Of a DNA stretch of 64,000 bases, positions 1-11,738 are shown one piece after another. The position numbers were made by a program, and so were the translations under genes. Origin of the DNA: Gnetum montanum (lineage: Eukaryota; Streptophyta; Gnetopsida; Gnetales; Gnetaceae); NCBI GenBank assembly GCA_015680685.1, contig MNCI01030582.1:533692-597691 (forward strand), in the 5' to 3' direction. The notes under the pieces were generated by a model, which worked only from the letters and a program-made list of their open reading frames with translations, made no database searches and was not told the DNA's origin. How positions within the stretch are numbered: position 1 is the stretch's first letter; every line of letters starts with the position of its first letter.

Positions 1-140
1 TAAGTTGTGGCAGGTTCCAGGCGTGATACATCTTTTGCGAAATTAAGTTGACTCCGGAACCTGAGTCAAGAAGAGCCTGATGTGGTGCATTTCCAGTGAT
101 CTGCAAATAAATAAAGGGACTCCCAGGGTTAATTAGTTTC
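1..140 (-). pseudogene. aspartic protease of T-A (partial)
   Basis: Translating the minus strand from about 140 gives ITGNAPHQALLDSGSGVNLIS. It contains the D-S-G catalytic signature of retroviral-type aspartic proteases, with Asp intact at about position 68-66. It follows the Pro-rich gag tail in the order expected for gag-pro. The rest lies outside the window, so T-A appears to be, or derive from, a protease-bearing copy, unlike T-D and T-F. Confidence 0.75.
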
Positions 141-403
141 CTGGGAAGGTGGCCTACCTTGATCCAGTCAGTTACAGTATGTGTTAATAGAACCATATGC
201 ATTACGCTCTTTTGGACTGAAGGGTTCTCCGAAGTGTTAGTGGTTAGAGGCCTATACATGTACCCATCCACTTATTGTTGTGAGAGTTTCTCTGTGCTTC
301 TAGTTCTAAAAAAGGGTCTCTTCTTTGTACAGTTGTCGTCAAAACTAGCACCTGGTTGGATATTTACACGCTGAATATTTACAGCTCTCACGACGTTACG
401 TTC

Positions 404-2716
404 CTACGGTTGGGTAGGTAGTTCCCCTTGCATTGTTGGAATAGGTTGTATGGGAACTATAGGAGGAAGAGGTTCGGGTGGAGTTAGAGGATGGATTGAA
501 TGTGAGATATCTCTCGGAGGAGAAGGAGTCCTCCTAAAGTACTCCCGAGCTTGGTAGTGACGGTGAGGAGTAGTATGACCCATAGAGTCCCCTGGAGAAA
601 CTGGATGCTGCACATAATAACCATAAGGATTAGGCTGCCAGTAAGGGTATTGATGTGTCAACGGTGGCATCTCCCATGATTGTGGGTATTGCCACTGCTG
701 ATGTTTTCTAATGGGCTATGGAGGCGTTCCACTTGGGTAATATGTTAAGGGTTGGTGGAACTGCCTTGGGTTACCTTGTGGATAAAGTAACCTTCGGGGT
801 GTTTTCCATTGATTAAGTCTTGGATTTAGTGCATACATCCCAGAATCTTGCAGATGTGAGATAATTGGGCAACATCCCTTAGGATGGTCATAGTAGTAGA
901 CCTCACATCCACTATCATTATCTGAATCAGAATTTTTAGCCTCATCAGAGATAGGAATTTTTCCCTTACCCTTGTTATGTGCAAGGCTTAAGTTTCTCCG
1001 CCTGGTTTTGCCTTTGTCACTACCTTGTTCTACCTTAGACTCTTCTATGATTTTTAAGACTGTTTCTATTCTTGAGTCTAAGGAATCCCATATTTGGTCT
1101 ACCTTAGCTGATACCTTAGTTGTTAACTTTTGGATTGGCACGGTTTTCCGATTCACCAACTCTTCGAGTGGTGACTCATCCTCCTCATCACAGAATTTCA
1201 CTCCCTTCTTATGAAGGGAGGGATCGCGGTTGTATTCTTCCACACTTTCCCTCTTACGTAGCTCACCCTCTTCTTGTGCTACTTGTTCCAACAAACTTTC
1301 AATTTCATGGGCTCTCAGTTGGGAAAGTCTCCCTTGGGCGTAAGTCCCAAGAGTTCTTCTCGTTTCATTCCTTAGCCCATCCACGATGTGGCGAAGTTGA
1401 TCCCGCTTCGCATACCCATGGCCCGGGCAACGATGTAGCAGTGTATAGTAATGGGCCATGGCAGCATCCAAGGATTCATAAGCACCTTCTTTCCAGCCTT
1501 GGATCTGCTTACGTAAATTGGACACTCTAGAGTACATTTGATATTTGTTGTTGAATAGTTCAAGCATCGTACTCCACCTCCTGATGGTTTCTGGTTCTAA
1601 GGACCGGTACTAGCTCTCTGCTTCTTTGATGAGTGTCCTTGGGAACAACTTAAGCTTCTACCACTCATTATCTATATTTTGTAAGGCACAAGTATCATGG
1701 AATGCCTGTAAATGATGTTGAGGATCAGCATTGTATCCCCCTTCAAAACGTGGGATATTATTTATGTCCAAACACTTGATCCTATTGTCTTTTAAGTGCC
1801 TTATGGGGATCCTAACTACCCCTGTGATGTCTAGCATGCTTTAGGTTGCGAGTAGGGGTTCTTCATGATCATCTCTATCATGACATCTGTGATGTCTTCA
1901 TGGTGGTTCCCTACTCTCCCTACGTCCTTGCCCTTGTCCTAATTCCTCTCGGCCTTCCTGTCGAGGTCTTTCATCTTCCTTACTTTTACCCTCTCCGTTA
2001 TGCTCACAATGGTTGCACCCAGATGTGGAAGGAGAGTGTGAATGGTGAGATGAAGGAGAAGAGGAAGGGGATCCATCACCATGGCAATGTTTCTTACCTT
2101 CTCTTTGGCTGCTTCAGCCCTGATCGTTGTAACAATCTAAGTGTCTGTCCTTAGTGTGAGTGGTGGTTCCTGCTGTGAATAGTTGGTGCTCACGGGGATT
2201 AGAGCCTGTAGCATGTACAGTTGATCAAAGACCCTGATGCCTAACCTCTTCACCATTGTGAGGAGGAGGAACATCATTTTCTAAGAAACCCATTGTGAGG
2301 GGTTCCTCGTCTTCTATTTCACTAAGGACATAGGGGACCTTGCCCTTCAACAATGAATGTTGGCTCTCCTGCCTTTCGTCCCGAATACGTTGGGCATTTG
2401 TGGGATGATAATCCCTTGTGTCAAAGTTATCTAGAACGTATTCTGCAAATAGTTCTTGCATGCCTATCTGTGCTAAGGCATGGAAAAGCATGTTAGGGAC
2501 TGATCGATCTGGGGGTAACACAATGTTACCTTGCAGATCTCTCCACTGCAGTTGTTCGTCTTGATGGAGAATAAAAGTATAATTAGGCATATACTCATCG
2601 GGATGAGTATATGTCACCTTAGATTGTTTAGGACATGGCTGGTCTGGGTTATGTGTATGATGTTGACTGTCTTCTGTGTTATCCTTAGGTGAGTTGACCT
2701 TATGAGAAGAAGCCAT
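404..2716 (-). pseudogene. gag: gag of T-A (broken)
   Basis: This is the capsid/nucleocapsid precursor, broken by frameshifts and stops. Starting at ATG 2716, an N-terminal block of 163 codons has a conserved stretch (MPNYTFILHQDEQLQWRDL) also found in T-C. Next come a charged R/H/D-rich linker (about 2220-1850), the gag core (about 1820-1100; NLRKQIQGW, LLHRCPGHGY, GLRNETRRTLG) and a knuckle near 907-869 reading CEVYYYDHPKGCC. There the second Cys of the usual CX2CX3HX4C is replaced by Tyr. A Pro/Tyr-rich tail follows (to 404). The longest open stretch is 716-1567. Core and knuckle are closest to the gag pieces at 32.4-34.2 kb and 62.4-63.9 kb. Confidence 0.85.
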
Positions 2717-2841
2717 TCTTATGATGTGCTATTCATTGTTATATGTGTTCTTAATTAACTGATTAACCCAAAGGTTCGTTAAGGCTCACAACGATGTGAA
2801 AGATTTCCTAATGTTCTAATTGGCGTAAAAACACTTAGTCC

Positions 2842-2856
2842 CTGGCAACGGCGCCA
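2842..2856 (-). promoter_or_regulatory. Primer-binding site (tRNA-Asp type)
   Basis: The minus strand reads TGGCGCCGTTGCCAG directly after the LTR end. The complement of the plant tRNA-Asp(GTC) 3' end plus CCA begins TGGCGCCGTTGCC. tRNA-Asp priming is typical of Athila elements. Confidence 0.85.
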
Positions 2857-3693
2857 ATGATGAGTGGCAAGGTACCCCTACACTCAACCATACAAAACGA
2901 GTGTAGCACGTGCGATCCGGTCGAACCTTGCAGACTAAATGCCTAACACCTCAAGGAACACTTGGGGTTAATTAATCGCTGTCTTCCCAAAATTACTTGT
3001 TGTTGTCACAGTGTATGGTTAAGTAAGTCTGAGGTATATGATTTTTTTGGTCTTTTACGGTTTATCTCCTATGCTAAAAGGTGAAGGGTTGAGAAACTAA
3101 AACTAACTCTAACTACAACACTAAGTCCTAGCGTCAGCATCTGTTCCCAGTTTCCATACACACCCTGAACTGTGCAACTGTGGCTACCAAATGCTAATCG
3201 TTATTGGGATTACCGCACGTAACGAACATGCTCGAAGCGGTCATACTGTGGCACTTAACTAACCTAAGTGTGACAAGCAGCCGATTCCTTGACTAGCCGT
3301 ACACATCCGTAGATGCTTGTAATCAAGTCGTACTTGTCCCACATTCTAGGAGGTAAGGGTGGGAGAATCTACTCGCGATGAGTAGCCGATTCCTTGGCTA
3401 GCCAAACACGTTCGTCAACGCTCGTAACCAAGTCGTACTCAAGCCGTGTTACTAGGAAAGCAATAAATAACATTAATTAAACCTATCCATGCACTACAAG
3501 GTTTATCCACAAAGCTTGTCTTTATTGCTATACACAACTTGTGTTCAGGTACAAAGCTGCTCGAATAAAGAACCGTTCACTTGGGGGACTCCTACTACGG
3601 GCACATGGAAAATATTCTATCTCTAGGGTGATCAATCCACCAGAGCTTTGCTACTTTATGCCTATTGTATCAAATTAGGGGAGTGATGCCTCT

Positions 3694-3701
3694 TATTTAT
3701 A
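3694..3701 (-). promoter_or_regulatory. LTR TATA box
   Basis: TATAAATA on the minus strand lies about 100 bp inside the LTR start. The same place in the T-F LTR also has TATAAATA, while the T-D LTRs have TATCAATA. Confidence 0.6.
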
Positions 3702-3717
3702 GATTTGGTGGCGGACC

Positions 3718-3776
3718 ACGATATCGCGTACGCGATATCGCAGGAAACGACACGATATCGTGTATGCGATATCACG
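3718..3776. repeat. GATATC palindrome cluster in U3
   Basis: At least four GATATC hexamers occur inside longer palindromes (for example CGATATCGCGTACGCGATAT). They sit just inside the LTR start. Corresponding but different clusters occur in the T-D LTRs (31436-31555, 37073-37190). Confidence 0.8.
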
Positions 3777-3800
3777 GCCTATGCAATTCGCGTCTCATCA

Positions 3801-3949
3801 ATTGGGAAATCATGCCGAGTTAGATATTCAACCAATAAACTAGTCTACAAAGCTTTAATCATTGGGTGCCATAATTGTGACACTTCATCCTTGGCTCAAG
3901 GTAGTCAACAAGCCTTCATGCAACCCCAAAACCCTAATCGCTACCATTA
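3801..3949. other. Flank between T-A and tandem array
   Basis: No gene or recognisable repeat is visible here. The first five bases (ATTGG) would be the right target duplication of T-A, but its partner is outside the window. Confidence 0.5.
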
Positions 3950-5627
3950 GATAACTCCTAGGTTCCAAGAAAAAAAGCTAAAATAGTTAGGAAAAAATTA
4001 TTGAAGGGTTCATATGTTGGGCTCATGGATTCCATACACTAGCCAACATATGAAGGTAGGATGTGAGATCCAAAATGCCCTTGTGAAGTGTTAAACAACC
4101 TCCTAAATTGACAATCCGAAACTCAAACCCTATCTAGAGATATTGGTAGCCCTAGAGCTCTAAAAGGGTAAGTCAAAGAGGGTCAAAACTAGTTAATTCT
4201 TAACCTCTACATTGGGGACACTGAGCCTATACATGGGCCAACATATAGGAAGCATATGAAAAGGTTTTAACTAGTTCCTTGGCTCAAAATGACTTTAAAA
4301 ATTCACTATGGAAAGCTTATAGGCCTAAGGCATAGGGTAAGCCCAAACATTTACCAATTGTAAGCCCATAGAAGAGGAATTTTAACCCTCTGCACTAACA
4401 ACATGAAGCCCATATGCTAGCTAGCATATAAAGAGTGTATGTTCTTCTAGAATACCCATATTGACCTTTTCATGATGCCCAAAAGAGGTGTTATTTGGCA
4501 CTAAGCCTTATACACTAACTTAAGAATCCAAGATAATCAAATATCTAGTCAAAAAGACATTAAAAACTAAGATCTTTATTTCATACATTGGGGAGGTAGC
4601 TTCCATAAGTTGGCTAGCTTATGGACCAAAAATAAACCTTATCCCAGTCCAAAATGACCTCAACAGATATCATATAGATCACCAAGCCCTAGTTGCAAAT
4701 ACCAATGACTTTAAAGACCAAAAAACTAAGTTGACTGGACCCAAAATCTATTAAAATATAGCTCACATGCTAGGCATCCAAATCCCATATGTTGGCCAAT
4801 GTATGGAACATTTTGTGGGGATTTGGAATAGGCTTTTGACAATTCAAATTTCTCAAAATTTGAATGATAAAGCTTAAGGTCCATAACTAGAACAGAAGTC
4901 AAAATTTGACCTCTTTGGAGTTCCTAAAAAATTGATTTTGAAACTTATACACTAACATCCTAAGCTCCATATGTTGGCTATCATATGAGGAGCATATGAG
5001 CTCAAAAGAAAATCCATGCTTAGCTCCTTGTTGTGTTAAAATGACTAGTTTTAACCTAAAACTTTTAGAGCTAACACTAGTAATGTTAAAATTCAAAAAA
5101 ACCAAGTGGAATAAGCCCAAAATGAGCCAATTCTTGGTTCATAGGTGGGAACGTAAATCCCACAGGTTGACTAGCATATGGAATAGTGTGTGGGATGTTT
5201 TGACAATTTTTTAACACCCAAAACTACTTAGAATTTGATTGTTAGGTCTTAGAACCACTAAATGGAAAGTTATTCTATCATTTGATCTTATTTGAGCCTA
5301 GAAAACATGAGTTTTAATGCTTATATGCTAAGCCTTTAGGCTTCATATACTAGCTAGCATATGAGCTCTAAAATAGGTCTTAGTTAACTTATTTTGACTC
5401 AAAATAGTCATTTTCTAACACTAAGAACTATGCACTACCTTGGAAGCCTAATGTAGCAAAAATACCAACTTCAAGAACTCCATGAGCTAAATTGTTGACT
5501 TCTATATTCTAGGACCAAAGCTCTATATGCTAGCTAGCATATAGGCTAGTGTTTAAAGACTTTTAAGACCTTTTGCAAGCTCAAATTGATCCAAAAATTA
5601 ACTTATTTCCTTCCCTAAGTTAGTATC
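3950..5627. repeat. Diverged tandem array, ~188 bp monomers (left part)
   Basis: Nine monomers are recognised by a palindromic core resembling TATATGCTAGCTAGCATATA. Core starts are near 4032, 4227, 4410, 4602, 4785, 4968, 5161, 5344 and 5524, spaced about 180-195 bp. Each core is followed by a weaker shared block such as CAAAATGACC. The copies are far apart in sequence, so the array is old. It ends where E1 is inserted and continues at 24665. No coding potential is seen. Confidence 0.8.
5623..5627. repeat. Target site duplication of E1 (left)
   Basis: GTATC precedes the TG start of the 5' LTR. GTATG follows the 3' LTR at 24665-24669 (4 of 5 bases match). Confidence 0.6.
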
Positions 5628-5784
5628 TGAAACACCACTAATTTCGGGCTCTTGTGAATCAGTATCAGATTTTTCCAAGCATTGAAACTTGGGTGAAATT
5701 TCTATAAATGTGGTGCCATGTTGTGCCACATGGATTGCATGACACCCTATAAGTTCTGACATCTACAAAGTTTTTTCTAAGTCT

Positions 5785-6560
5785 ACCTGCTACGCTTCTT
5801 GACACAATTAACATAGCATCAATTTCCAAGGATAATTTGCACAAAAAGGGCACTAAAGATGGACTAAACAATTTGGCAAATTTTCTATCTTTCAGGCTAT
5901 TAAGCTTGCGACACTCTCTAACTTGCCTAGCTTGACACATGTCTCAATTGCCAATCCACCCAAGTGCCAGGCTAGGAGTTGTCAAAAATGTTTAGGATAG
6001 ACAAAATAGTTTGGCAAATTTTCTAACTTTGGACCTATTACACCCCACTATGCTGCATAGCATAGACAGTGTATTTGGCCATGTGGGACTAAAATTTTCC
6101 TCAATGTTGGACCAAACATAGAAGGTGCATTTGGTAATTCTTCAACCTCCAAGGCTGTCTATCTTGCTTCATCCTCAAAGCATGATCAGAGTCCCATGGC
6201 AAAGCATTGCAAGTTTGGTTAGAATTCATTCAAAATTAGATGTTACACTATGCTACGCTGCATATTGTAGATAGCGCAGTAGAGGTGCCAGGCTCAAAAA
6301 TTTCTCAAGTATGAAACGAAGAGGTATCAGGCTCTTTTGACATGAAAAATGTAGTTGTTGATTACTAAAGTTGCTTGCCTTGCTAAATCTTAGAGTGATA
6401 TTTTCAATTTTTGTGACAAAATTCATTTGAAAATGAGTGCTATGCTCTACTATGCTATGTAGTGTAGATAGCATAGTAGGCCAAAACTACAGAAGTTTTC
6501 TAAGTGTTCACACTATGCTTCATTACGCTGGGTAGCATAGACAGCGTAACACTTGGAAAA
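5785..6560. repeat. Cluster of TACGCT/AGCGTA dyads in LTR
   Basis: Imperfect hairpins of the form CTATGCTACGCTGCATA...TAGATAGCGTAG recur near 5790, 6045, 6245, 6440 and 6505. They have equivalents in the 3' LTR (about 22830, 23090, 23285, 23480, 23550). Similar words recur upstream of the antisense gene's coding part (15.83-15.97 kb). Confidence 0.6.
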
Positions 6561-6991
6561 GGCTTCCGAATGCCTCCAAAAGCCTTAAAATTTAGCATCA
6601 ACCTTCACTTCAGCTCTGGCATCTCTTTGATGATCAAGATCAGTATTTTTATTTGCTTTTTCACCCCTTGTTAATCCCCAAAGTTGTCCCTACGCTTAAC
6701 TCGACTCGAAAGAGGAGGGAAGACATATTCCTAGAGTGTAAGGCTTCAAGTTGCATTTTTTTGGGCATGTTTGTAAAAAACATGATAGTTTTTTAGATTT
6801 TGGTACATGCAATTTGGGCAATATGGTCATAGTTTGGTAGATTTTCAATCCCTATTTTTATCCTATAGAGCATAGCACCATTGGGCGTAACACTTTGAGC
6901 ATAGCACATCAGCATGACACATTCACGATTGTGCTACATGGGACCTAGGACACATGGTGTCCAAACCATGTCTCCCCTCCAACCTTGACTC

Positions 6992-6999
6992 TATAAATA
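6992..6999 (+). promoter_or_regulatory. TATA box of E1 5' LTR
   Basis: TATAAATA in the context CTTGACTCTATAAATAACCC. The copy in the 3' LTR (23984-23991) is conserved. Confidence 0.7.
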
Positions 7000-7488
7000 A
7001 CCCAGTAATTGACATTATAAGGGTTGGCTTCAACAGTTAGCTTTGGTGGTTGTCTTTAGTAGGCAATTGGCAAGCAAAAGGTTGATGAGCAATAAATCTC
7101 AGTATTAAGAGCATTCCTAATATCTACCTAACTCCTGCACTCAAATGTGACACCTACACCTCACACTCGCATAGTGTAGCAACTATCGGCCCAACAAGTT
7201 TCAGCTCCATTCTATTAGCACTACATCTCCATGACCTAGGCACTGTGACCATGTTACCTTGCTACCCAACTGTGCTTTTCTGAAATTTTGTGCTAGTTGT
7301 GATAGTCCCACCTAGCATAGCAAGTGTAACAGCATATGTTACTACTTTCCAGCAGTTTTAGACTTTATTATTTTTGGCCTGTCTTCAGTGCAGCTTACCT
7401 ATTTAAGTGTTTTCACTCAAAACTTATTGTATTCCATCATTTCTCACAAGTTTCTTTACTTCTTACATCCTTTTTTGACACAGTAAAG

Positions 7489-9760
7489 ATGAACCCACCT
7501 GGCACCTCAGCTGCCACCTTGAGCTTGGAGATAGCTCATCCCTTGCAACATGTGATGGCTCTTGAGCGACCACTTAGCCTAGTGCACCCACAACGACAGT
7601 CTCTTTGACTGCAACATCAATCACCCAAACACATGGCACATGATGAGGAATGATATAACTTCTTATGTGCAAATATCCAAGTGAGCCTACCATTGGACTG
7701 TCAAGAATTCAAAGAAAAGTGTAACTTTGAAATTATTCACTGGAATGGAAGGAAGTTCCTTCCTACTCCTAATGCCATCATACCACTCACTAAAATGTTT
7801 CAATGGATATTGAATCAACATATTCAACTGAGTGGGTTAAAAGAGTGAGACATGGCATCTTTCTGTGAGGAACCCCTCCACAATGGGCAAGAGCATTTTG
7901 AATCCCATTCTGAAGGTGGTGGCCCACTCTACACCTTAGCCTCGTAATCCACCTCTCTATTTCTTTCACACCAGTCATAACCCTCTACCTATTTTATCAT
8001 GGCTACAATGCTTCTATAGCCCAAACCTTCCTTGGCAGTAGGTAGTCATCAAATGGTATCAACAGCATATCATGTAGGACCTTCAACCTCCTTTCCCTTT
8101 AGTATTCCTTTACAATCTATCCAGTTTTTGCAACCAACATCTGTGATGCCTACGTTACCATACGTACACACTATGTCTATGTCACAACCACAAATGAGCC
8201 CTATTTCTGTTACCTCTTCCACACCAATTCCACCACTAGTAGTAGCTCCAACCTCAACGACATGGTGGGTCATGATGTCCTTTCCTACTATTCAAACATC
8301 CAAAATACCACAGTATATGCAACCCCAAACATATCAAGCTTCACATATGGTGCAATCGACTATGGGGCTATGGGTTGCTCCAGAAATGGGGCAGGTACCC
8401 ATTCCCATAGCACCACCAATGGTAGTCACTCTAGCAACATTGTCCGCAAGGTTGTGGGCTACTCAAATGGCACCACTAATGGGAACTACTCTGATAGCAC
8501 CCCAAATGGGACTAGTAACTGCACCAACAGCACCACCAATGATGGATGCTTTGATAGTACCATCGGTAGTCCAACTTATGCAACCTTCCATAACACCCCT
8601 AGGTCTGGACTAAGCCTTCCATCTTATTTAGACCCTCATCGATGAAATCAAGCAACTTAAAGCTACTGGTTCTAAAATAGTCCAAGTAGTGGACTTTTAC
8701 CATGATGAACCTATTAGTCCAGTCATCCCTTCACTTACACTACCTCCTAGGGTACAACTTCCCCAATTCAAAAAATACAATGGAGAGGGTGATCCCAACA
8801 CCCACTTAGTTACATTTCGATTCGAGTTCCAATTACTGCAACCATGGCTGCATGCAATTATTTATTTTTTTGCCATGTCTTTCACTGGTAAAGCTTTGGA
8901 TTGGTATCACACACTTACTTGTGCATCTATTTCAACCTTAGAATAATTGCTAAGTTAGTCTGTCACTCGCTTTAAGTATAACATGAACCCAGAAGTCACC
9001 TTATACCAACTCATGAATGTCAAACAAGAACCATTAAAACCCATCCAAGAATTTATACAACACTAGAGTGCTGCTTTAAATTCGTGAGCCGATTGTTGAA
9101 GCCCATCTACTGGCCATTTTCAAGGGTGTTGTGAATGATTTTATCAAATCTAAGCTATACTATTTAGCATCACACACCCTTAGCCAGGCTTTTGCATAGA
9201 CAAAGAGTATCCAAGATGTAGCAAAGGCTAGTAGGTACCCAACTTATATAGCTTACAAAAACACACATGCAAAGAAAGAGAAGGAAAAGGGAAAGGCTAC
9301 AACAACCACTATGGTCACTGCAGCTAATGAAACCAAGCCCAATAACAACAAGTAGACTGCCAAAATGTCTAAGGCCACGACCACTACCACTAAACATGTT
9401 AAGCTCTAGCAACATGGGTACTAGCCAACCTCCGGCATCAATGACCACGATACAAACTTTGCCAAGGGTAAATTTTGAGTATAAAGATCGCTCGAAATAC
9501 ACCTAGTTGCCAACTAAGCTATTAGAGATGTTAGATCAAATATGGATTGCTGGGTGCATTCAATATAAGCAAATGATGGAGGAGGCTCGTAAAGGGCACA
9601 AGAGCTATTGTGAGATTCTTCAAGACCCCTCTATGGCTATGCCTAACTAGCCTCCAGTGCCCACAAATTTTAGGCTAGAATACTTCTACAATTACCACCA
9701 ATTATGTGAACATAACATGGATTACTACTTGGCATTGAAATATGACATTTAGCATATGAT
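7489..9760 (+). pseudogene. gag: gag of E1 (broken)
   Basis: From ATG 7489 (MNPPGTSAATLSLE) a much-interrupted frame runs through a Met/Pro/Thr-rich stretch (8032-8613). It then enters the gag core (8689-9190) with VQLPQFKKYNGEGDPNTHL, MSFTGKALDWYHTL and TLYQLMNVKQEPLKPIQEF. These match the Retrotrans_gag domain of plant Ty3/gypsy elements. A remnant of the nucleocapsid knuckle is seen at about 9685-9775 (FYNYHQLCEHNMDYYLALK), where Cys residues have become Tyr. Stops are frequent. Confidence 0.8.
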
Positions 9761-10340
9761 TGATCAAGGAAAGTTGATCCTTGACGGAGCCAGTCTTGTC
9801 CAACCGGAGAACCAATCTATGAATGTCTATAAGGACCTGTTGAATGCTAAAAATATAGGCTATACCATTAATTCCATCAATGTTGATGACAAAATAGAGT
9901 CACCACATGATCCATTTGTGGTTCGTATACCTTCCCACGATGTTGAAGCTTCAATATCAACCAAGTTGCACATCCCTTTTGTCATTAAAGCATCACCATA
10001 GAGGCCCGTTACACCCTTCATAGTTAAGGCTCCACAACATGTCACTGCAACAACATAGGCACTTTTGTTATAAGAGTGCCAAAACATATGAACTCATTGC
10101 CTACCTAGAGTCCAGTGGTTGGAGCTTTGGCACAACCTTCTCACCTAAGAAAACATGACGAGTGTCTAGTTGATAAGATGACTAGAGAACGCACTACACT
10201 AGGCCCTCTTAAGCTCATTCCTTTATCAGTGATTCCCATGGCCCCTCTATCCAAAGATAAAATAGAAACACATACACAACAAGCAACTACTGAAGCTCAA
10301 AAGCCTATTTCCCAACCAAAGGCCAAGGCCTTTCCTTTTT
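9756..10340 (+). pseudogene. gag-protease linker of E1
   Basis: After the knuckle remnant the frame continues as MIDQGKLILDGASLVQ and a Pro/Thr-rich spacer with several stops, through the open piece at 10115-10342. It joins gag to protease. No separate function is recognised. Confidence 0.5.
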
Positions 10341-10496
10341 AAGGAATTTGTCTTCTGGGGCATATGGAGGAAGTAAAAACTACAAAACAACCAAATAGTG
10401 CACAAGACTTCCCAGACACACTTACAAGGTTAGAAAAGATTTAAAACAAAAAAATATAACTTTAAGTTTATATGATTTAATAATTACTTCCATGGC

Positions 10497-11310
10497 CACC
10501 GAGAGGCTTTGATCCACATGATGGTAGTTATTCCTATTAAGGAAGATATGCCAACAGAGGAAAGATCCATTCATGCCATTATGCTCCCATCTATAACTAA
10601 AGAACCACAAGAAACTTGCTTGACTTTTCATGAGAAAGCCATTAAAGCTAACCCAAAAAAGGGTCAAGTAACCACTGCCCCTATGTTTATAATGATTCGT
10701 GTAGGTCAATACAAGATTCGTAGGGTGCACATCAATGATGGGGCAACAACGAATGTAATTCCATTCCCTATTGTTGATAACTTTGGCTTGGTGGATCAAA
10801 TCAAGCCCATGGCAACTTCTTGTTTGAAGTCCTTCAATGGGGTACATGTTGTGGTCAAGGGAATCATCACTATCAACTTCGTAGCAAGGGATTAGTTCCC
10901 CACTAGTGCAGAATTCATCATGGTAGAAGAAATTCTTGGGTTCAATTTAATTTTGGGAAGGTCTTGGTTAGCCCAACTAAGGGTTGTCTCTTCACTGATA
11001 CACCAGGAGATCCACCTACCCTATGTGGTTGAAGAGGTAGTGATCTTTGGTGATGAGGTAACCCCTCAGGCTATCAACAATATAAACATGGAACAAGGGT
11101 TAGAAATAAAAGTCTTTGAAGGCATGTCACCTATCCACGTTGAAACCTAATGTTTCCCCACCAATAAGCCAGACAAAACTAACGACCTGCACAAAGAAAC
11201 TATATGGGCAAAGTTGCCTTTTTCAATAGCTGATGATAACTTAGAGGAATATCACTTTAAATCCTCCAGGCCATACGCCCTACATAACCCACATTGGGTT
11301 AGGAAATAGT
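10497..11310 (+). pseudogene. aspartic protease of E1
   Basis: The frames at 10509-10895 and 10920-11150 give a retropepsin-like domain. The active-site block reads HINDGATTNVIP (10728-10763), and the C-terminal signature is LILGRSWL. Aligned with D-x-G-A in relatives, the catalytic Asp appears as Asn (codon 10734-10736), so it is probably inactive. One stop (TAG near 10893) separates the halves. The frame continues weakly to about 11310 (PYALHNPHWVRK) and then gives way to AT-rich sequence and the minisatellite. Confidence 0.75.
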
Positions 11311-11422
11311 TACACGATTAGGGCATATCCCTCCTTTACTTCTATAATTCTTTTTTTTCAACACTTTTTTTTTGTACAAGTTACAATTTTTCATTATGTT
11401 TACCTTTTTTGTTAGTCATATC

Positions 11423-11738
11423 GTTATGGCCCAAAATGGCCTTAAACTAGCCATGGCCTAGAAAACTATCGCATGGCCCACCAAGGATTAAAACTGGTAG
11501 CCCACTCTTTGTGTTAACTACCCATGGCTCAAAATGGCCTTAAAATAGCTACAGCCCGAAATGGCCTTAAACTAGCTACAACCCGAAATGGCCTTAAACT
11601 AGCTATGGCCTAAAATGGCCTTAAACTAACTATGGCCTAGAACAACCTTAAACTAGCTACAGCCTTGAATGGCCTTAAACTATTGTATGGCCTGAAATGG
11701 TCCTAAACTAGCTATGGCCCGAAATGGCCTTAAACTAG
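11423..11738 (+). repeat. Minisatellite 1 (27-bp units)
   Basis: About nine to ten units close to CTAYRGCCCGAAATGGCCTTAAACTAG, most exactly 27 bp, with two irregular units at the left. It separates the protease from the 3' end of the antisense gene. It shares CCTTAAACTAG with the arrays at 17033 and 20814. Confidence 0.9.

Larger units (their letters stand above)
1..3800 (-). mobile_element. Athila-like LTR retrotransposon T-A (5' part)
   Basis: This is the 5' portion of a minus-strand Ty3/gypsy element that runs off the left edge. Reading leftward it has an LTR (3800 to 2858), a primer-binding site matching tRNA-Asp, gag (2716 to about 404) and the start of an aspartic protease (140 to 1). 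The LTR ends TGATGAGA and ACTCATCA form the same terminal inverted repeat seen in four other copies in this window (family T). The tRNA-Asp primer, the gag type and the CX2CX3HX4C knuckle region resemble the Athila lineage. That assignment is by family knowledge, because RT lies outside the window. It is inserted at 3800/3801 next to the 188-bp array. Confidence 0.85.
2858..3800 (-). repeat. 5' LTR of T-A
   Basis: This 943 bp LTR is bounded on the plus strand by TGATGAGT (2858) and TCTCATCA (3800). It aligns with the family-T LTRs at 31414, 37050, 49025 and 58503. A TATA box lies near its right end. It is directly followed (leftward) by a one-base spacer and the primer-binding site, which fixes it as the 5' LTR of a minus-strand element. 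Confidence 0.88.
5628..7290 (+). repeat. 5' LTR of E1 (3' end truncated or diverged)
   Basis: It starts TGAAACACCACTAAT and aligns with 22664 onward, at low identity, to about 7290. The last ~390 bp of the 3' LTR has no clear counterpart here, so this LTR's end and the primer site seem to be deleted or replaced. Confidence 0.8.

Noticed and set aside
972-1530. Plus-strand open frames over T-A gag
   Set aside because: They are mirror frames of the minus-strand gag and have no conserved blocks.
3718-3776. CRISPR-like or inverted-repeat origin
   Set aside because: The palindromes lie inside an LTR, have no regular spacers and no associated genes. This is a eukaryotic retroelement.
5665-5940. 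Minus-strand frames in the E1 LTRs (also 22740-22976)
   Set aside because: Although partly similar in both LTRs, the similarity is that of the LTR DNA itself. Frames carry different starts and stops and no known domain.
8262-8645. Asn/Thr/Ser-rich open frame overlapping E1 gag, and its minus-strand partner at 8070-8273
   Set aside because: It is produced by the low-complexity Met/Pro/Thr-rich part of gag read in other frames. The core gag frame is downstream.
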